From an uncultured Gemmatimonadales bacterium (GTDB lineage Bacteria; Gemmatimonadota; Gemmatimonadetes; Gemmatimonadales; GWC2-71-9), in contig CAMYLY010000012.1 in assembly GCA_947259405.1 (NCBI GenBank), forward strand, positions 126,775 to 188,294: DNA of 61,520 nucleotides, in the 5' to 3' direction. The translations under genes and the position numbers were made by a program. How positions within the stretch are numbered: the stretch's first letter is position 1; every line of letters begins with the position of its first letter. The notes under the pieces are model-generated. The model did not search any database. It saw only the letters and a program-made list of their open reading frames with translations, and was not told the origin of the DNA. Shown in pieces: positions 35,026-44,426 of this stretch.

Positions 35026-36041
35026 GCTCAGCCGATCGGTACCGCGCGGCGGGGGTGGACCTCGATGCGGCCGATGCGGCAAAGCAACGCATCGCGGCTG
35101 CGGTCGCCGGCACGCAGACAGCGCTGTCGCGCGGATCCGTGGGTGGATTTGGCGGCATGCTGCGACTCCCCTCCATAGAGGATGGGACACTGGTTCTGAG
35201 TACCGATGGTGTCGGGACGAAGGTGCTCGTGGCCATTCGTGCCGGTCGGCATGACACCGTAGGGGAAGACCTGGTCAATCACTGCGTAAACGACATCCTG
35301 GTTCACGGTGCCACGCCGCTCGCTTTCCTCGACTACCTCGCGGTCGCTGACGTCACGACCGAGACCATTGCCGCACTGGTCGAGGGGATCGCTCGCGGGT
35401 GTCGTGCCCACGACATGGCCCTGGCGGGTGGGGAGACCGCGCAACTCCCAGACCTGTACCATCCGGGCCACTACGATCTGGCCGGAACCATCGTTGGGAT
35501 CGTGGCTGAGCAGGACGCACTCCACGGCGATCGCGTTCGCGTGGGCGACGTGCTCGTGGGGTTCGAGTCTTCTGGTTTGCACACGAACGGCTATTCGCTG
35601 GCGCGCCAGATCGTGTTCGACGACCTGGGTTTGGGTATCGACGATCTGGTTGACGACCTCGGCACCACCGTGGCAGACGCGTTGCTTCGTGTCCATCGCA
35701 GCTACGCGTCGTGTCTCCGCCCAGTGTTGTCCCGCCTTCACGCAATGGCGCATATCACCGGGGGTGGCATCGAGGGTAACCTGACTCGCTCACTCCCGAG
35801 TGGTTGTGGAGCGCGCGTAGACACCGCGTGCTGGGAGGTCCCCACCATCTTCCGATACTTGCAGTCGGCGGGAGGTGTCGAAGAACGCGAGATGTACCGG
35901 GTCTTCAACATGGGCGTCGGCATGATTGGCGTGGTCTCCGCGGACGATGTGGATGCTGTACGTGCCTCGGGTGATCAGCACGGTGTGCCGAGTTGGGTGA
36001 TGGGCGACGTGGTCTCCGGGGAGGGCGTGACGGTCGAGTAG
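35022..36041 (+). CDS. purM: Phosphoribosylformylglycinamidine cyclo-ligase (AIR synthetase)
   Basis: PurM closes the imidazole ring of aminoimidazole ribonucleotide, step five of purine synthesis, using ATP. From ATG 35022 (overlapping the kinase stop) it has 339 residues. Family motifs are YRAAGVDLDAADAAKQRI, STDGVGTKVLVA (ATP site), HCVNDILVHGA, DMALAGGETAQLPDLY, SSGLHTNGYSLAR, HITGGGIEGNLTR and FNMGVGMIGV. The frame is open upstream inside the kinase gene, but that part is not coding. Placing purM just before the rib genes links purine supply (GTP) to riboflavin synthesis. Confidence 0.96.
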   Translation: MSSADRYRAAGVDLDAADAAKQRIAAAVAGTQTALSRGSVGGFGGMLRLPSIEDGTLVLSTDGVGTKVLVAIRAGRHDTVGEDLVNHCVNDILVHGATPLAFLDYLAVADVTTETIAALVEGIARGCRAHDMALAGGETAQLPDLYHPGHYDLAGTIVGIVAEQDALHGDRVRVGDVLVGFESSGLHTNGYSLARQIVFDDLGLGIDDLVDDLGTTVADALLRVHRSYASCLRPVLSRLHAMAHITGGGIEGNLTRSLPSGCGARVDTACWEVPTIFRYLQSAGGVEEREMYRVFNMGVGMIGVVSADDVDAVRASGDQHGVPSWVMGDVVSGEGVTVE

Positions 36042-36045
36042 CTCC

Positions 36046-37128
36046 GTGAACGATCGGGATGCGATGGCGCGGGCCATCACGCTCGCCCACCAGGGTTGGG
36101 GGCGCGTGGCACCAAACCCACTTGTTGGTGCGGTGCTCCTTCGTGACGGGGCGGTCATTGGGGAGGGCTACCACGCCGAGTTCGGTGGCCCGCACGCCGA
36201 GATTCACGCGCTCCAATCGTGTGACGATCCCAAGGGAGCTACCTGCGTGGTCAACCTCGAGCCGTGCACGCACATGGGGAAGACCCCGCCGTGTGCCGAA
36301 GCGCTGCTGGACGCAGGCGTTGCCCGGCTGGTGTACGCGGTCCTCGACCCGGATCGGAAGGCCGGAGGAGGCGCGCGCCGACTGCGCGAAGCCGGTGTCG
36401 ATGTAGTTGGGGGGGTGTTGGCTGAAGAGGCGACCGCACTCAATGCACCGTTCTTCTGTGGCCACCTTCGTCCCGAGCGTCCCTTCGTTGCGCTGAAGTT
36501 GGCCTCGTCGCTGGACGGGTTTCTCGCCGATGCCGGTGGCCGTTCTCAGTGGATCTCGGGTCCCGACGCGCGTGCGTTCGTGCAGTGGCTTCGCGCTGGC
36601 TTTGACGCCATTGGAGTCGGCCGGCGCACGGCGGAAGTGGACGATCCCCATCTGACGGCCCGCGAAATCATCCCACGCATCCCGCCGACGCGAATCGTGT
36701 TCAGTTCGTCGGGTGCCGTTCCCCGGTCGCTCAAACTCGTAGAAACCGCCAACGCTATCCCTACGTTCGTTGTGACGTCGATCGAGGGGCGCGAGCGTGC
36801 TCGTCCTGCATTGTCCGGCGCCGGCGTGCGATTCGTGGCCGCCAGTGAGACTCTCGAGGCGCTCCAGGGGCTCCGAGCCGCCGGCATTCGGTCGCTCCTC
36901 GTCGAGGGAGGCGGGCGACTCGCCGGGTCGCTCCTCGAGGCCGGAGCGGTCGACCGGGTCTACTGGATTCAGGCACCCCTCTGGCTAGGGCAGGGGACTC
37001 CGGCCTTCGGAGAGCGGTCGTCCTCGGCGCTGATCGAAGCTCAGCGCTGGACGGTCGTCGAGCGACGACCCCTGGGCGAGGATACATTATTAGTCGTGGA
37101 TCGGGCACCATGTTCACCGGAATCGTAG
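36046..37128 (+). CDS. ribD: Bifunctional riboflavin deaminase/reductase RibD
   Basis: RibD deaminates and then reduces the pyrimidine intermediate in riboflavin synthesis. The 360 residues comprise the zinc deaminase domain (to about 145) with PHAEIHAL (His50, Glu52), Cys74 in LEPCTHMGKTPPC and Cys83. The C-terminal HTP reductase domain has ALKLASSLDGFLAD, SQWISGPDAR and LLVEGGGRLAGSLL. GTG 36046 is the presumed start. It overlaps ribE by 19 bases. No FMN riboswitch was found upstream, which is notable for a rib operon. Confidence 0.94.
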   Translation: MNDRDAMARAITLAHQGWGRVAPNPLVGAVLLRDGAVIGEGYHAEFGGPHAEIHALQSCDDPKGATCVVNLEPCTHMGKTPPCAEALLDAGVARLVYAVLDPDRKAGGGARRLREAGVDVVGGVLAEEATALNAPFFCGHLRPERPFVALKLASSLDGFLADAGGRSQWISGPDARAFVQWLRAGFDAIGVGRRTAEVDDPHLTAREIIPRIPPTRIVFSSSGAVPRSLKLVETANAIPTFVVTSIEGRERARPALSGAGVRFVAASETLEALQGLRAAGIRSLLVEGGGRLAGSLLEAGAVDRVYWIQAPLWLGQGTPAFGERSSSALIEAQRWTVVERRPLGEDTLLVVDRAPCSPES

Positions 37129-37706
37129 GCGCGACGGGCACGATCACGTCCTTGGACCGGTTGGCCGACCGGCTGGCCCTGCGGATCGAAGCCCCGTACC
37201 ACGACCTCGAGCTCGGTGAGAGCGTGGCGGTGGACGGTGCATGTCTCACCGTGGTGGACCGCGGACCTGGGTGGTTCACGGTGGAGGCCGTCGTGACGAC
37301 CCGGGGGAGGACCCGATTCGAACGCCTGGAGTGTGGCTCCGTCGTGAACCTCGAGCGGGCGATGGCGGTTGGGGATCGATTCGGTGGTCACATTGTGCAG
37401 GGACATGTCGACGGCGTGGGCGCCGTGCGCGCCGTGCAGTCCGTTGCTGACGCCGTGTTGGTGGATATCGAGGTGCCCGCCGAGGTTGCGGAGCTGTGCG
37501 TGCCGCACGGGTCAGTGACCGTGAACGGCGTGAGCCTGACGGTCAATGCGATGCCGAAGCCAAGTGTGCTCCAGGTGTCGCTGATTCCGTTCACGCTGCA
37601 ACATACGACCCTTGGCACGGTACGAGTTGGGGATGAGGTGCATCTCGAGGCAGACGTCATTGGGAAGTACGTCCGCCAGCTGATGAACGCGAGAGCAACG
37701 CAGTAA
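37110..37706 (+). CDS. ribE: Riboflavin synthase, alpha chain
   Basis: Riboflavin synthase dismutates two molecules of 6,7-dimethyl-8-ribityllumazine into riboflavin and the diaminopyrimidine. The 198 residues contain two homologous lumazine-binding domains. The first starts MFTGIVGATGTI and has SVAVDGACLTVV; the second has GGHIVQGHVDGVG and SVTVNGVSLTVNA. The N-terminal MFTGIV is the family hallmark. The order ribD-ribE-ribBA-ribH is the classical operon. The ATG lies within the end of ribD. Confidence 0.96.
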   Translation: MFTGIVGATGTITSLDRLADRLALRIEAPYHDLELGESVAVDGACLTVVDRGPGWFTVEAVVTTRGRTRFERLECGSVVNLERAMAVGDRFGGHIVQGHVDGVGAVRAVQSVADAVLVDIEVPAEVAELCVPHGSVTVNGVSLTVNAMPKPSVLQVSLIPFTLQHTTLGTVRVGDEVHLEADVIGKYVRQLMNARATQ

Positions 37707-37718
37707 GCAGGAGGGAAC

Positions 37719-38921
37719 GTGGCTGGCAAGATCGAACAGGCCATTCAAGATCTTCGCGACGGCAAGCTCATCTTGGTCGCGGATGACGAGGATAGAGAGT
37801 CCGAAGGGGATCTGATTGGTGCGGCGGAGCACGTCACGCCGGACATGATCAATTTCATGACCAAGTTCGGACGTGGCCTCATCTGTCTAACACTCTTGCC
37901 GGAGCGATGCAGCGCGCTCGGCCTGCCGCAGATGGCGGACGACAACTCCGAAGAGCACGAGACCGCGTTCACCGTGAGTATCGACGCGGCGGCGCGGTTC
38001 GGCGTAACGACGGGGATCTCCGCGGCCGATCGAGCGCAGACGATTCACGTGGCCGTCGATCCGGCGACCGCACCGGGCGACCTCCGTCGGCCGGGTCACG
38101 TGTTTCCACTGCGCGCGCGGCGTGGCGGCGTCCTGCAACGGGTGGGACACACGGAAGCCAGCGTCGACCTGGCTCGCCTCGCCGGCTGTTATCCGGCCGG
38201 GGTGATCTGTGAAGTGCTGGCCGACGACGGCACCATGATGCGTCGTAAGCAGCTCGAACAGTTCGCGCGAGACCATGCGTTGACCTTCGTCACGGTGGCA
38301 GAGCTGGTCTCGTACCGGCTGCAGCACGAGCGCTTGGTCGAGCGCGCGGCGAGGACGGTGATCCCCACGGCATACGGTGATTTCGTCGTCGTCGCGTATG
38401 CGAACGCCGTCGACGCCGCCGAGCACGTCGCTTTGGTGTTTGGTGAGGTGGAGGGTAAGGACAACGTCCTGGTCCGCATGCACTCGAAGTGTCTCACGGG
38501 TGACGTCTTCGGATCGGGGCGCTGCGACTGCGGGTGGCAGCTGCAGAGTGCGATGCGCATGATCGCCCAAGAGGGAGCCGGTGTAGTGGTGTACCTGGAT
38601 CAAGAAGGGCGCGGCATTGGGCTCATCAACAAGCTCAAAGCCTACGAGTTACAGGACCGCGGTCGGGATACCGTGGAGGCAAACGAGGCGCTCGGATTCG
38701 CCCCCGATCTGCGCAACTATGGAATTGGGGCGCAGATCCTGGTCGATCTCGGCCTCTCGTCGATTCGCGTCCTGACCAACAATCCGCGAAAGGTCGTTGG
38801 GCTCGACGGCTACGGATTGGAGATCGTCGAGCGGGTCCCGATCGAGCGCCAGCCCACGGACGACAACCGGTCGTACCTCGACGTCAAGCGCGACAAATTG
38901 GGCCACCTGCTTTCTCACTAG
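37719..38921 (+). CDS. ribBA: Bifunctional DHBP synthase / GTP cyclohydrolase II (RibBA)
   Basis: RibBA supplies both precursors of riboflavin. The N-terminal half makes 3,4-dihydroxy-2-butanone 4-phosphate from ribulose 5-phosphate: [58 protein letters not shown]. The C-terminal half is GTP cyclohydrolase II, with the zinc cysteines in [18 protein letters not shown] and the [19 protein letters not shown] segment. Both active sites look intact. The 400-residue length is normal. The start is GTG 37719 with AGGAGG a few bases upstream. Confidence 0.96.
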   Translation: MAGKIEQAIQDLRDGKLILVADDEDRESEGDLIGAAEHVTPDMINFMTKFGRGLICLTLLPERCSALGLPQMADDNSEEHETAFTVSIDAAARFGVTTGISAADRAQTIHVAVDPATAPGDLRRPGHVFPLRARRGGVLQRVGHTEASVDLARLAGCYPAGVICEVLADDGTMMRRKQLEQFARDHALTFVTVAELVSYRLQHERLVERAARTVIPTAYGDFVVVAYANAVDAAEHVALVFGEVEGKDNVLVRMHSKCLTGDVFGSGRCDCGWQLQSAMRMIAQEGAGVVVYLDQEGRGIGLINKLKAYELQDRGRDTVEANEALGFAPDLRNYGIGAQILVDLGLSSIRVLTNNPRKVVGLDGYGLEIVERVPIERQPTDDNRSYLDVKRDKLGHLLSH

Positions 38922-38922
38922 C

Positions 38923-39393
38923 ATGGCAATGGATTCGCAGTCTGACCCGGCGCCCTTGGCAGGGCGGGTCCTCGTGGTGGTGTCGCAGTTCAACGAAGCC
39001 GTGACCCGGCGGCTCCTAGACGGGGCTCAGGCGGTGATCCGGCAGGAAGGTATCCCGGAGGAGCAGGTCGACGTCGTGTGGGTGCCAGGTGCCTTCGAAC
39101 TCCCCCTTGCCGTTACGCGCGGACTCGATACCGGGCGCTATGCGCTCGCGGTCGCCCTCGGGGCGGTGATCCGCGGAGAAACGCCGCATTTCGAGTACGT
39201 ATCCCAATCAGCGTCACAGGGGTTGAGCGCCGTGGCGTTGGAGCATGGGGTGCCGGTCGGGTTCGGCATCCTCACGTGCGATACGATGGCGCAGGCACGG
39301 GCTCGCTCGGGTGGAGAGGCTGGCAACAAAGGCGAAGAGGCGGCTCGGGCGGCGTTCCAAACCCAGCGGGCACTCGATACGCTCGACGGCTAA
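38923..39393 (+). CDS. ribH: 6,7-dimethyl-8-ribityllumazine synthase
   Basis: RibH condenses the pyrimidine and four-carbon riboflavin precursors, usually as a 60-subunit capsid or pentamer. From ATG 38923 it has 156 residues: VVVSQFNEAVTRRLLDGA (substrate-binding Phe), VWVPGAFELP, ALGAVIRGETPHFEYV with catalytic His89, and FGILTCDTMAQARARSGG. It starts one base after ribBA and its TAA overlaps the nusB ATG. The riboflavin pathway is therefore complete from GTP onward except for the separate phosphatase. Confidence 0.95.
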   Translation: MAMDSQSDPAPLAGRVLVVVSQFNEAVTRRLLDGAQAVIRQEGIPEEQVDVVWVPGAFELPLAVTRGLDTGRYALAVALGAVIRGETPHFEYVSQSASQGLSAVALEHGVPVGFGILTCDTMAQARARSGGEAGNKGEEAARAAFQTQRALDTLDG

Positions 39394-39806
39394 TGCTGCG
39401 ATCCGAAACGCGCCTTCGTGCGCGGGCCACACAACTCCTCTATGCGTGGCAGATACAAGGGCGGCCCGCGCTCCGTCAGACCACCGGCGGACTTCTCGCG
39501 GGCCATCCTCGATGCCGCAGGGCAATTGAACGGTCGGAGGATCTGGTTGCTCGCGTCGTGCCCGTTGTCGACGATCTGGATCGCGATATCGCCTCAGCGG
39601 TGGAGCATTGGCGGTACGAGCGAGTGGGGCTGGTGGAGCGAACGATCCTGCGGCTGGCACTGTATGAACTGCAGTACGGTAAGACTCCGCCCAAGGTCGT
39701 GATCAACGAGGCCGTGCGGCTGGCCCATTGGTTTGCCGGAGAATCAGCTCCGCGTTTCATCAACGGCGTGCTCGACGCGGTCGCCCGTCGTGCCGGCAGT
39801 CTATGA
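39393..39806 (+). CDS. nusB: Transcription antitermination factor NusB
   Basis: NusB is a small all-helical RNA-binding protein acting with NusE (S10) at boxA to prevent premature termination in rRNA operons. The 137 residues show the N-terminal RSETRLRARATQLLYAWQ and the conserved C-terminal half VERTILRLALYELQYGKTPP, VINEAVRLAHWFAG and FINGVLDAVAR. The ribH-nusB junction (TAATG) is a widely conserved arrangement. The frame is open well upstream in ribH, but that part is not coding. Confidence 0.94.
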   Translation: MLRSETRLRARATQLLYAWQIQGRPALRQTTGGLLAGHPRCRRAIERSEDLVARVVPVVDDLDRDIASAVEHWRYERVGLVERTILRLALYELQYGKTPPKVVINEAVRLAHWFAGESAPRFINGVLDAVARRAGSL

Positions 39807-40921
39807 AGATCTTGGCCGTCAATTGGCTCGACCGCCTGAATCCGATGGCGGGCGGAGCTGAAATCCACTTCCACGAGATCTTTGAGCGCCTCGTCGCCAT
39901 GGGCCATGAGGTGACCATGGTGACGTCAGGGTGGGATGGGTGTTCCCCAAGAGAGGCCGTGGGCGGGATCGACGTGCTCCGGTTCGGGGGTCGGTACACG
40001 TTTGCGTTCCATGGTCGGGGAGCCGTTCGGCGGCAGCTCCAGCGAGAGTCCTATGATGTCATGGTCGAAGACATCAACAAGCTCCCACTGTTGCTGGCCA
40101 ATGTGGCGCCACTGCCCATGTACGTCATCGTGCCGCACCTCTTCGGGAGCACGGCGTTTCAAGCCGAGTCCGTCCCTGTCGCGTCGCTTGTCTGGATCGC
40201 CGAGCGGCCAGTGCCTCGTGTGTACCGCAAGGCGGCGTTTCATGCAATTTCTGAAAGTACCCGCGACGATCTGGTCGCTCGCGGGGTTGCCGCCACGGCG
40301 ATTCGGGTGATCCATCCGGGGGTCGACGCCACGCGCTTCACGCCTGACCCCGCGGTGTGTCGGGGGCCCGAGCCCTCTTTCCTCTATATCGGGCGGCTCA
40401 AGCGGTACAAGGGCGTCGACACGGCGATTCGCGCGATTGGGGTTGCCCGCGCCCAAGGGCATCGATTGCGCCTGGATATTGCAGGGCAGGGAGACGATGA
40501 AGGCCGGCTGCGCAGCTTGGTGGGCCAGGCCCGATTGGGCGATCAGGTACGGTTTCTGGGCTTCGTGTCCGAAGACCGGAAACTCGAGCTTCTGCGTCGC
40601 ACTTGGGCCGTCGTCCTGCCTTCACCCAAGGAGGGGTGGGGTATCACGAACGTGGAGGCGGCTGCGTGCGGCACCCCCGCGGTGGCTTCGGACAGTCCTG
40701 GGTTGCGCGAATCCGTCCGAAGCGGGCAAACTGGACTATTGGTGCCGCATGGCGATACAGCCGCGCTTGCGGCTGCCATGAACCAGCTCGCTGGGAGTCC
40801 CGACCTCGTGACATCGTTGGGTGCAGCAGCACGGCGGTTTGCCGAGGGGTTATCCTGGGAGTCGTCTGCCACGAAGACGGAAACACATCTCCTCGAAACC
40901 ATCAACGAGCGGAGAGCGTGA
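39803..40921 (+). CDS. Glycosyltransferase family 4 protein
   Basis: This 372-residue GT-B fold enzyme probably transfers a sugar from a nucleotide donor to a lipid or glycan acceptor. The N-terminal domain has NWLDRLNPMAGGAEIHFHEI. The C-terminal glycosyl-transferase-1 domain has FLYIGRLKRYKGVDTAIRA, then PSPKEGWGITNVEAAACGTP, the nucleotide-sugar E-x7-E region, and a typical GLLVPHGDTAALAAAM end. Donor and acceptor cannot be read from sequence. Its ATG overlaps the nusB stop. No other polysaccharide genes are nearby, so it may act alone on a cell-envelope molecule. Confidence 0.85.
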   Translation: MKILAVNWLDRLNPMAGGAEIHFHEIFERLVAMGHEVTMVTSGWDGCSPREAVGGIDVLRFGGRYTFAFHGRGAVRRQLQRESYDVMVEDINKLPLLLANVAPLPMYVIVPHLFGSTAFQAESVPVASLVWIAERPVPRVYRKAAFHAISESTRDDLVARGVAATAIRVIHPGVDATRFTPDPAVCRGPEPSFLYIGRLKRYKGVDTAIRAIGVARAQGHRLRLDIAGQGDDEGRLRSLVGQARLGDQVRFLGFVSEDRKLELLRRTWAVVLPSPKEGWGITNVEAAACGTPAVASDSPGLRESVRSGQTGLLVPHGDTAALAAAMNQLAGSPDLVTSLGAAARRFAEGLSWESSATKTETHLLETINERRA

Positions 40922-40926
40922 ATCAT

Positions 40927-41238
40927 ATGGAGCATGAAGCTTGGCGGATAACGGTTACTGCGCGTCACACTGAGATTCCGGACGAATTGCGGGAGCGCAC
41001 GGCAGAGCTGATTGAGCGGGTCGCGAAGACCGCACATCGACCTCAGCATGCTGAGGTGATATTTGATGCGGATCACGGCCATCATATAGTCGAGATTCAT
41101 CTCTCGTTGACGCGGGGCCAGGTCAAGGTGGCCCATGCCGAAGCGGACGACTTTCGCAGCGCGTTAGACGCTGCCGTCCAGAAACTGCGGAGCCAGTTGG
41201 ACAAGAACTCTGGACGTCCGAGGCGTGTGACGTCGTAG
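40927..41238 (+). CDS. hpf: Short ribosome hibernation-promoting factor (HPF/RaiA family)
   Basis: This 103-residue protein of the sigma-54 modulation/S30EA family binds the ribosomal decoding centre in stationary phase and silences translation. It has ITVTARHTEIPDELRERTAELIE at the N-terminus and EVIFDADHGHHIVEIHLSL plus VKVAHAEADDFRSALDAAVQKLRSQL, matching the beta-alpha-beta-beta-beta-alpha fold. There is no C-terminal dimerisation domain, so it is the short type. ATG 40927 is preferred (GGAGAG ten bases upstream); a GTG at 40918 overlapping the glycosyltransferase stop is possible. hprK follows, echoing the hpf-PTS neighbourhood of many diderms. Confidence 0.87.
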   Translation: MEHEAWRITVTARHTEIPDELRERTAELIERVAKTAHRPQHAEVIFDADHGHHIVEIHLSLTRGQVKVAHAEADDFRSALDAAVQKLRSQLDKNSGRPRRVTS

Positions 41239-41242
41239 CTCC

Positions 41243-42211
41243 ATGGCCAAAACCACCGTCCGCGAACTCGTTGAAGCCAAGGCCGTTGCGCTCGAGTTAG
41301 AAGTGCTCTCGGGCGAACAGGGATTAGGTCGTGCGATTATGGTGCCGGAGGTATCGAGCCCAGGCCTCGTGCTCGCGGGTTTCACCAAACGGTTCCAGAG
41401 CAAGCGCCTGCATGTTTTTGGCGAGACGGAAGTGGCCTATCTCCGATCCCTGAAGCCCAATAAGCGGCGGAAGGTGCTCGAGACGTTCATGAGCTACGAT
41501 CTGCCCTGCGTGTTCCTGACGAAAGGCATGCGCGCGCCGCGTGAATTGACACGTCTGTCCAAGGAGCGTGGCGTTCCGGTGCTCCGGTCACGGTTGAAGA
41601 CGGCGGAGTTCTATCGCCGCGTCACGCCATACCTCCATGAGGTTTTTGCACCGGAATCCACCATCCACGGGTCGCTCGCGGACGTCTATGGAGTCGGATT
41701 GTTGTTCGTCGGTCGGTCCGGGATAGGGAAGTCGGAGTGCGTGCTGGACCTCGTCGAGCGCGGGCATCGCTTGGTGGCCGATGACGTCGTCCTTCTCACA
41801 AAGCGTGCCTGGGGCGTGTTGATGGCGCGCGGAAGCGACGTGGCACATCACTACATGGAGATTCGTGGTGTTGGACTCATCGACGTGCGTGCGTTATTTG
41901 GGATTCGGGCCGTCCGCCAACAGAAGCGCATCGAAGTCGTCGTCGAGTTGGCGGACTGGGAAAGCGAGCAGGATGTCGAGCGCACGGGCCTCGACCGCAA
42001 GACCACGACGATCCTCGGAGTCGAACTGCCGAAAGTGGTCGTACCGTTGAATCCGGGCAAGAACCTCACCGTGATTTGTGAGGTGGTCGCCATGAATCAT
42101 TTGTTGCGGTACAGTGGGGTCAATCCCGCAATGCAGTTCAACGAGCGACTGATGCAGCGCATGGCGCAGCAGGTCGAGCTCCGGGAATACCTCTCCGAAG
42201 ATTATGAGTGA
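41243..42211 (+). CDS. hprK: HPr kinase/phosphorylase
   Basis: HprK phosphorylates HPr on its regulatory serine using ATP or PPi, and reverses this with phosphate. The 322 residues have the N-terminal DRTGG-like domain and the catalytic domain with His142 in [14 protein letters not shown]. The Walker A loop GRSGIGKSE is at 157-165, ADDVVLL follows, and the family signature [13 protein letters not shown] is near 205-217. All key residues are kept. The target HPr encoded downstream also keeps the serine. It overlaps the IIA gene by 8 bases, so kinase, PTS and HPr are made together. Confidence 0.95.
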   Translation: MAKTTVRELVEAKAVALELEVLSGEQGLGRAIMVPEVSSPGLVLAGFTKRFQSKRLHVFGETEVAYLRSLKPNKRRKVLETFMSYDLPCVFLTKGMRAPRELTRLSKERGVPVLRSRLKTAEFYRRVTPYLHEVFAPESTIHGSLADVYGVGLLFVGRSGIGKSECVLDLVERGHRLVADDVVLLTKRAWGVLMARGSDVAHHYMEIRGVGLIDVRALFGIRAVRQQKRIEVVVELADWESEQDVERTGLDRKTTTILGVELPKVVVPLNPGKNLTVICEVVAMNHLLRYSGVNPAMQFNERLMQRMAQQVELREYLSEDYE

Positions 42212-42584
42212 GGAGCTGCGAGGCGTTGTCGTCTCGCACGCTGCCCTCGCCTCAGCGTTGATCGAAGCGGTCGCGACCATCACCGGGGAAGACGGGGTTT
42301 TGGTGGGCGTCAGTAATGAAGGTGCTTCGGCGGATGAGCTGTGCGCTCGGGTTGACGCGGCTGTTGGCGAGGGTCCAACGGTCGTGTTCGTGGACATGCC
42401 GGCCGGCTCCTGTCTGCAGGCCACGCTGATGGAGGTTCGGGAACGGGCGGGGGTGGCCGTCGTGGCAGGGGTCAACCTTCCCATGCTGCTCGATTTCATT
42501 TACCACCGTGACCTGACGGCCGAGGCCGCGGCGACCCGTGCCGTTGAGCGAGGCACACAATCCATCAAGTCCGTAGTGCCGTGA
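42204..42584 (+). CDS. PTS mannose-family enzyme IIA component
   Basis: This 126-residue EIIA-Man-type phosphocarrier accepts phosphate from HPr and passes it to IIB. The active histidine is His12 in [16 protein letters not shown], matching the family's VTHG-x-A start, though the usual glycine after His is Ala here. [16 protein letters not shown] and [15 protein letters not shown] match the mannose-class dimerisation region (the latter is like GxNLPMLL). It is fused to nothing, unlike E. coli ManX. It overlaps hprK and IIB. Confidence 0.9.
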   Translation: MSEELRGVVVSHAALASALIEAVATITGEDGVLVGVSNEGASADELCARVDAAVGEGPTVVFVDMPAGSCLQATLMEVRERAGVAVVAGVNLPMLLDFIYHRDLTAEAAATRAVERGTQSIKSVVP

Positions 42585-43057
42585 GCCTCAGTCTTGTTCG
42601 TCTGGATGATCGCCTGATTCACGGGCAGGTTGTCATCGGATGGGTCCGAGCGCTTGGCGCCACGCAGATCGTGGTCGTCGATGACAGAGTCCGCGCGAAT
42701 GCCTGGGAGCAGGACGTGTATCGCCTGGGCGTCCCTGGGGGTTTGGGGGTCTCCTTCCAGTCGGTGGATGAAGCTGCCATCAACGTTGCGGACTGGGCCA
42801 AGCTCCCGGAACGTGTCATAGTCCTCGCGGGTGACGTCGAAACGATGATCCGCCTGTGCGAGAAATGCGCCGCGATCACAAAAGTCAATCTCGGGGGTGT
42901 TCACGACGGCCCTGATCGGAGGCAGCGACTTCCGTACGTCTATCTCACCGATCGTGAAGCTGATCGGCTGCGGGACCTCGGGGCTGGCGGCGTCGATGTG
43001 ACGGCACAGGCGGTGCCCACCGAAGCACCGGTCTCGCTGGAGTCGGTGCTCAAATGA
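42581..43057 (+). CDS. PTS mannose/sorbose-family enzyme IIB component
   Basis: This 158-residue IIB phosphorylates the incoming sugar. The diagnostic active-site loop [16 protein letters not shown] holds His14. [23 protein letters not shown] and [28 protein letters not shown] follow the sorbose-family layout. It begins with GTG overlapping the IIA stop and ends overlapping IIC. Sugar specificity cannot be assigned; in many non-enteric diderms this PTS class is incomplete or regulatory, but here all four parts are present. Confidence 0.93.
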   Translation: MSLSLVRLDDRLIHGQVVIGWVRALGATQIVVVDDRVRANAWEQDVYRLGVPGGLGVSFQSVDEAAINVADWAKLPERVIVLAGDVETMIRLCEKCAAITKVNLGGVHDGPDRRQRLPYVYLTDREADRLRDLGAGGVDVTAQAVPTEAPVSLESVLK

Positions 43058-43716
43058 CCCTGTGGATTCTGCTCTGGGGTTGGGGGACCGTGGTGAGTCT
43101 CGATCTCATCAGCGTGGGCCAGGTGATGATTGCCCGGCCCCTGGTCGCTGGTACGGTCGCGGGGGTCATCCTCGGCGATCCGCTCGCCGGCGGAATGGTC
43201 GGCATGCTGCTCGAGCTGTTTGCACTCGATGTCCTTCCCGTTGGAGCCGTCCAGTACCCCGATTACGGGATCGCGTCCGTGACGGCGGCGATAATCGCTG
43301 CCGATGCGCCACCGATATTGGGATTGGGGCTCGGCGTCGCGATCGGGCTAGTCGTGGCGTACCTCGGACAGCTGGCGATTGCGCGGGTGCGAGCCTTAAA
43401 CAGTGCCGAGGTCCGCCGCACGGCTCCGCAGCTCGACGGGGGAGATTGGAATGTGGTTTCGCGCATCCATCGTCGCGCACTGGGTCGTGAGCTGGTACGG
43501 GCCGCTGTGGTCGCCGTCATGGGCGTATCCGTTGGGGCGCTCGTTGCGCAGCACCCCCTCATTACTGTGCGTGGGGCCATCCTCCTCTCTGTCGTGATGA
43601 TTGGGGCCGCGATTGGAACCGCGGCTACCGGGGCCATGCGCCTCGGTGGGCGCGGTCTCGGACTCAGGTGGTTTGTGCTCGGACTCTTGGGGGGGCTCGT
43701 GGTGGTGATGCTATGA
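43054..43716 (+). CDS. PTS mannose/sorbose-family enzyme IIC (membrane) component
   Basis: This 220-residue integral membrane subunit forms the translocation channel together with IID. It has several hydrophobic helices and the family segments GTVAGVILGDPLAGGMVG, LLELFALDVLPVGAVQYPDYG and TAAIIAADAPP. It is shorter than E. coli ManY (about 266) but retains the ELFALD and P-x-GA-x-QYP-type motifs of the substrate pathway. It starts with ATG in a 4-base overlap with IIB. Confidence 0.9.
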   Translation: MTLWILLWGWGTVVSLDLISVGQVMIARPLVAGTVAGVILGDPLAGGMVGMLLELFALDVLPVGAVQYPDYGIASVTAAIIAADAPPILGLGLGVAIGLVVAYLGQLAIARVRALNSAEVRRTAPQLDGGDWNVVSRIHRRALGRELVRAAVVAVMGVSVGALVAQHPLITVRGAILLSVVMIGAAIGTAATGAMRLGGRGLGLRWFVLGLLGGLVVVML

Positions 43717-44426
43717 GCGATCTCACGCGCACCTTCTTTCGTTTGTTTCTGATCCAAGCGTCGTTCAACTACGACCGAATGATTGGGATCGGCATGGCCC
43801 ACAGTATGCGACCTCTGGTCGACGAGGGGGATGCACTCGTTGCAGGCAGAAGTGCGCAGTTCTTCAACGCGCACCCGTACATGGCCGGGGTCGCGGTGGG
43901 AGCGCTCGCCCGAGCTGAGCGCGACGACATGAGCGAGGCCCCTGTTATGGCGCTCCGAAACGCTTTAGTGGGGGCGCTCGGGTCGATCGGAGATCGGTTA
44001 ATATGGGCCGGAGCGTTGCCTGTCGCGGCCGGCGTCGGTCTGGCGTTAGCAGCGCGGCTCGATCCCGTCGTCGGTGCGGTCACGTTCCTGGTGCTCTACA
44101 ACGTCGTGCATCTCACGTTGCGGTGGTGGGGACTTCGGGTTGGGTGGACGTATGGGTTGCAGGTGGCCACCGTGCTGGCCCGTGGTTCGATCAAGACAGG
44201 GTTGAGTCTCGCGGGCCCGCTTGCTGGAATCACGTTGGGGGTGGCGATCCCGATGGTCGCCAATGCGCTGACGGCCGATCTGGCACGGGCGGAGACGATG
44301 GGAGCGGCCGTCGTGGCCGGCACCGCCATCGTGGTGTCCCGATGGGTGTCGCCGAGCTTGGGGGGGGTGCGGTTTGGCTTGGTGGTGGCCGGACTCGCGC
44401 TCATTGCGGGGGCGGTATGGGCGTGA
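43713..44426 (+). CDS. PTS mannose-family enzyme IID (membrane) component
   Basis: This is the 237-residue partner of IIC. Family features are RLFLIQASFNYDRMIGIGMAH at the N-terminus, FFNAHPYMAGVAVGALARAE, ALRNALVGALGSIGDRLIWA and a C-terminal hydrophobic pair of helices. The phrase NAHPYMAG corresponds to the NTHP-x-MA motif of IID. It is shorter than enteric ManZ (about 280), mainly at the end. Overlaps on both sides place it firmly in the chain IIA-IIB-IIC-IID-HPr-EI. Confidence 0.9.
   Translation: MSDLTRTFFRLFLIQASFNYDRMIGIGMAHSMRPLVDEGDALVAGRSAQFFNAHPYMAGVAVGALARAERDDMSEAPVMALRNALVGALGSIGDRLIWAGALPVAAGVGLALAARLDPVVGAVTFLVLYNVVHLTLRWWGLRVGWTYGLQVATVLARGSIKTGLSLAGPLAGITLGVAIPMVANALTADLARAETMGAAVVAGTAIVVSRWVSPSLGGVRFGLVVAGLALIAGAVWA

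Noticed and set aside
37129..37718. FMN riboswitch for the riboflavin genes
   Set aside because: Neither upstream of ribD nor before ribBA is there the conserved RFN element sequence; the genes are too tightly packed.
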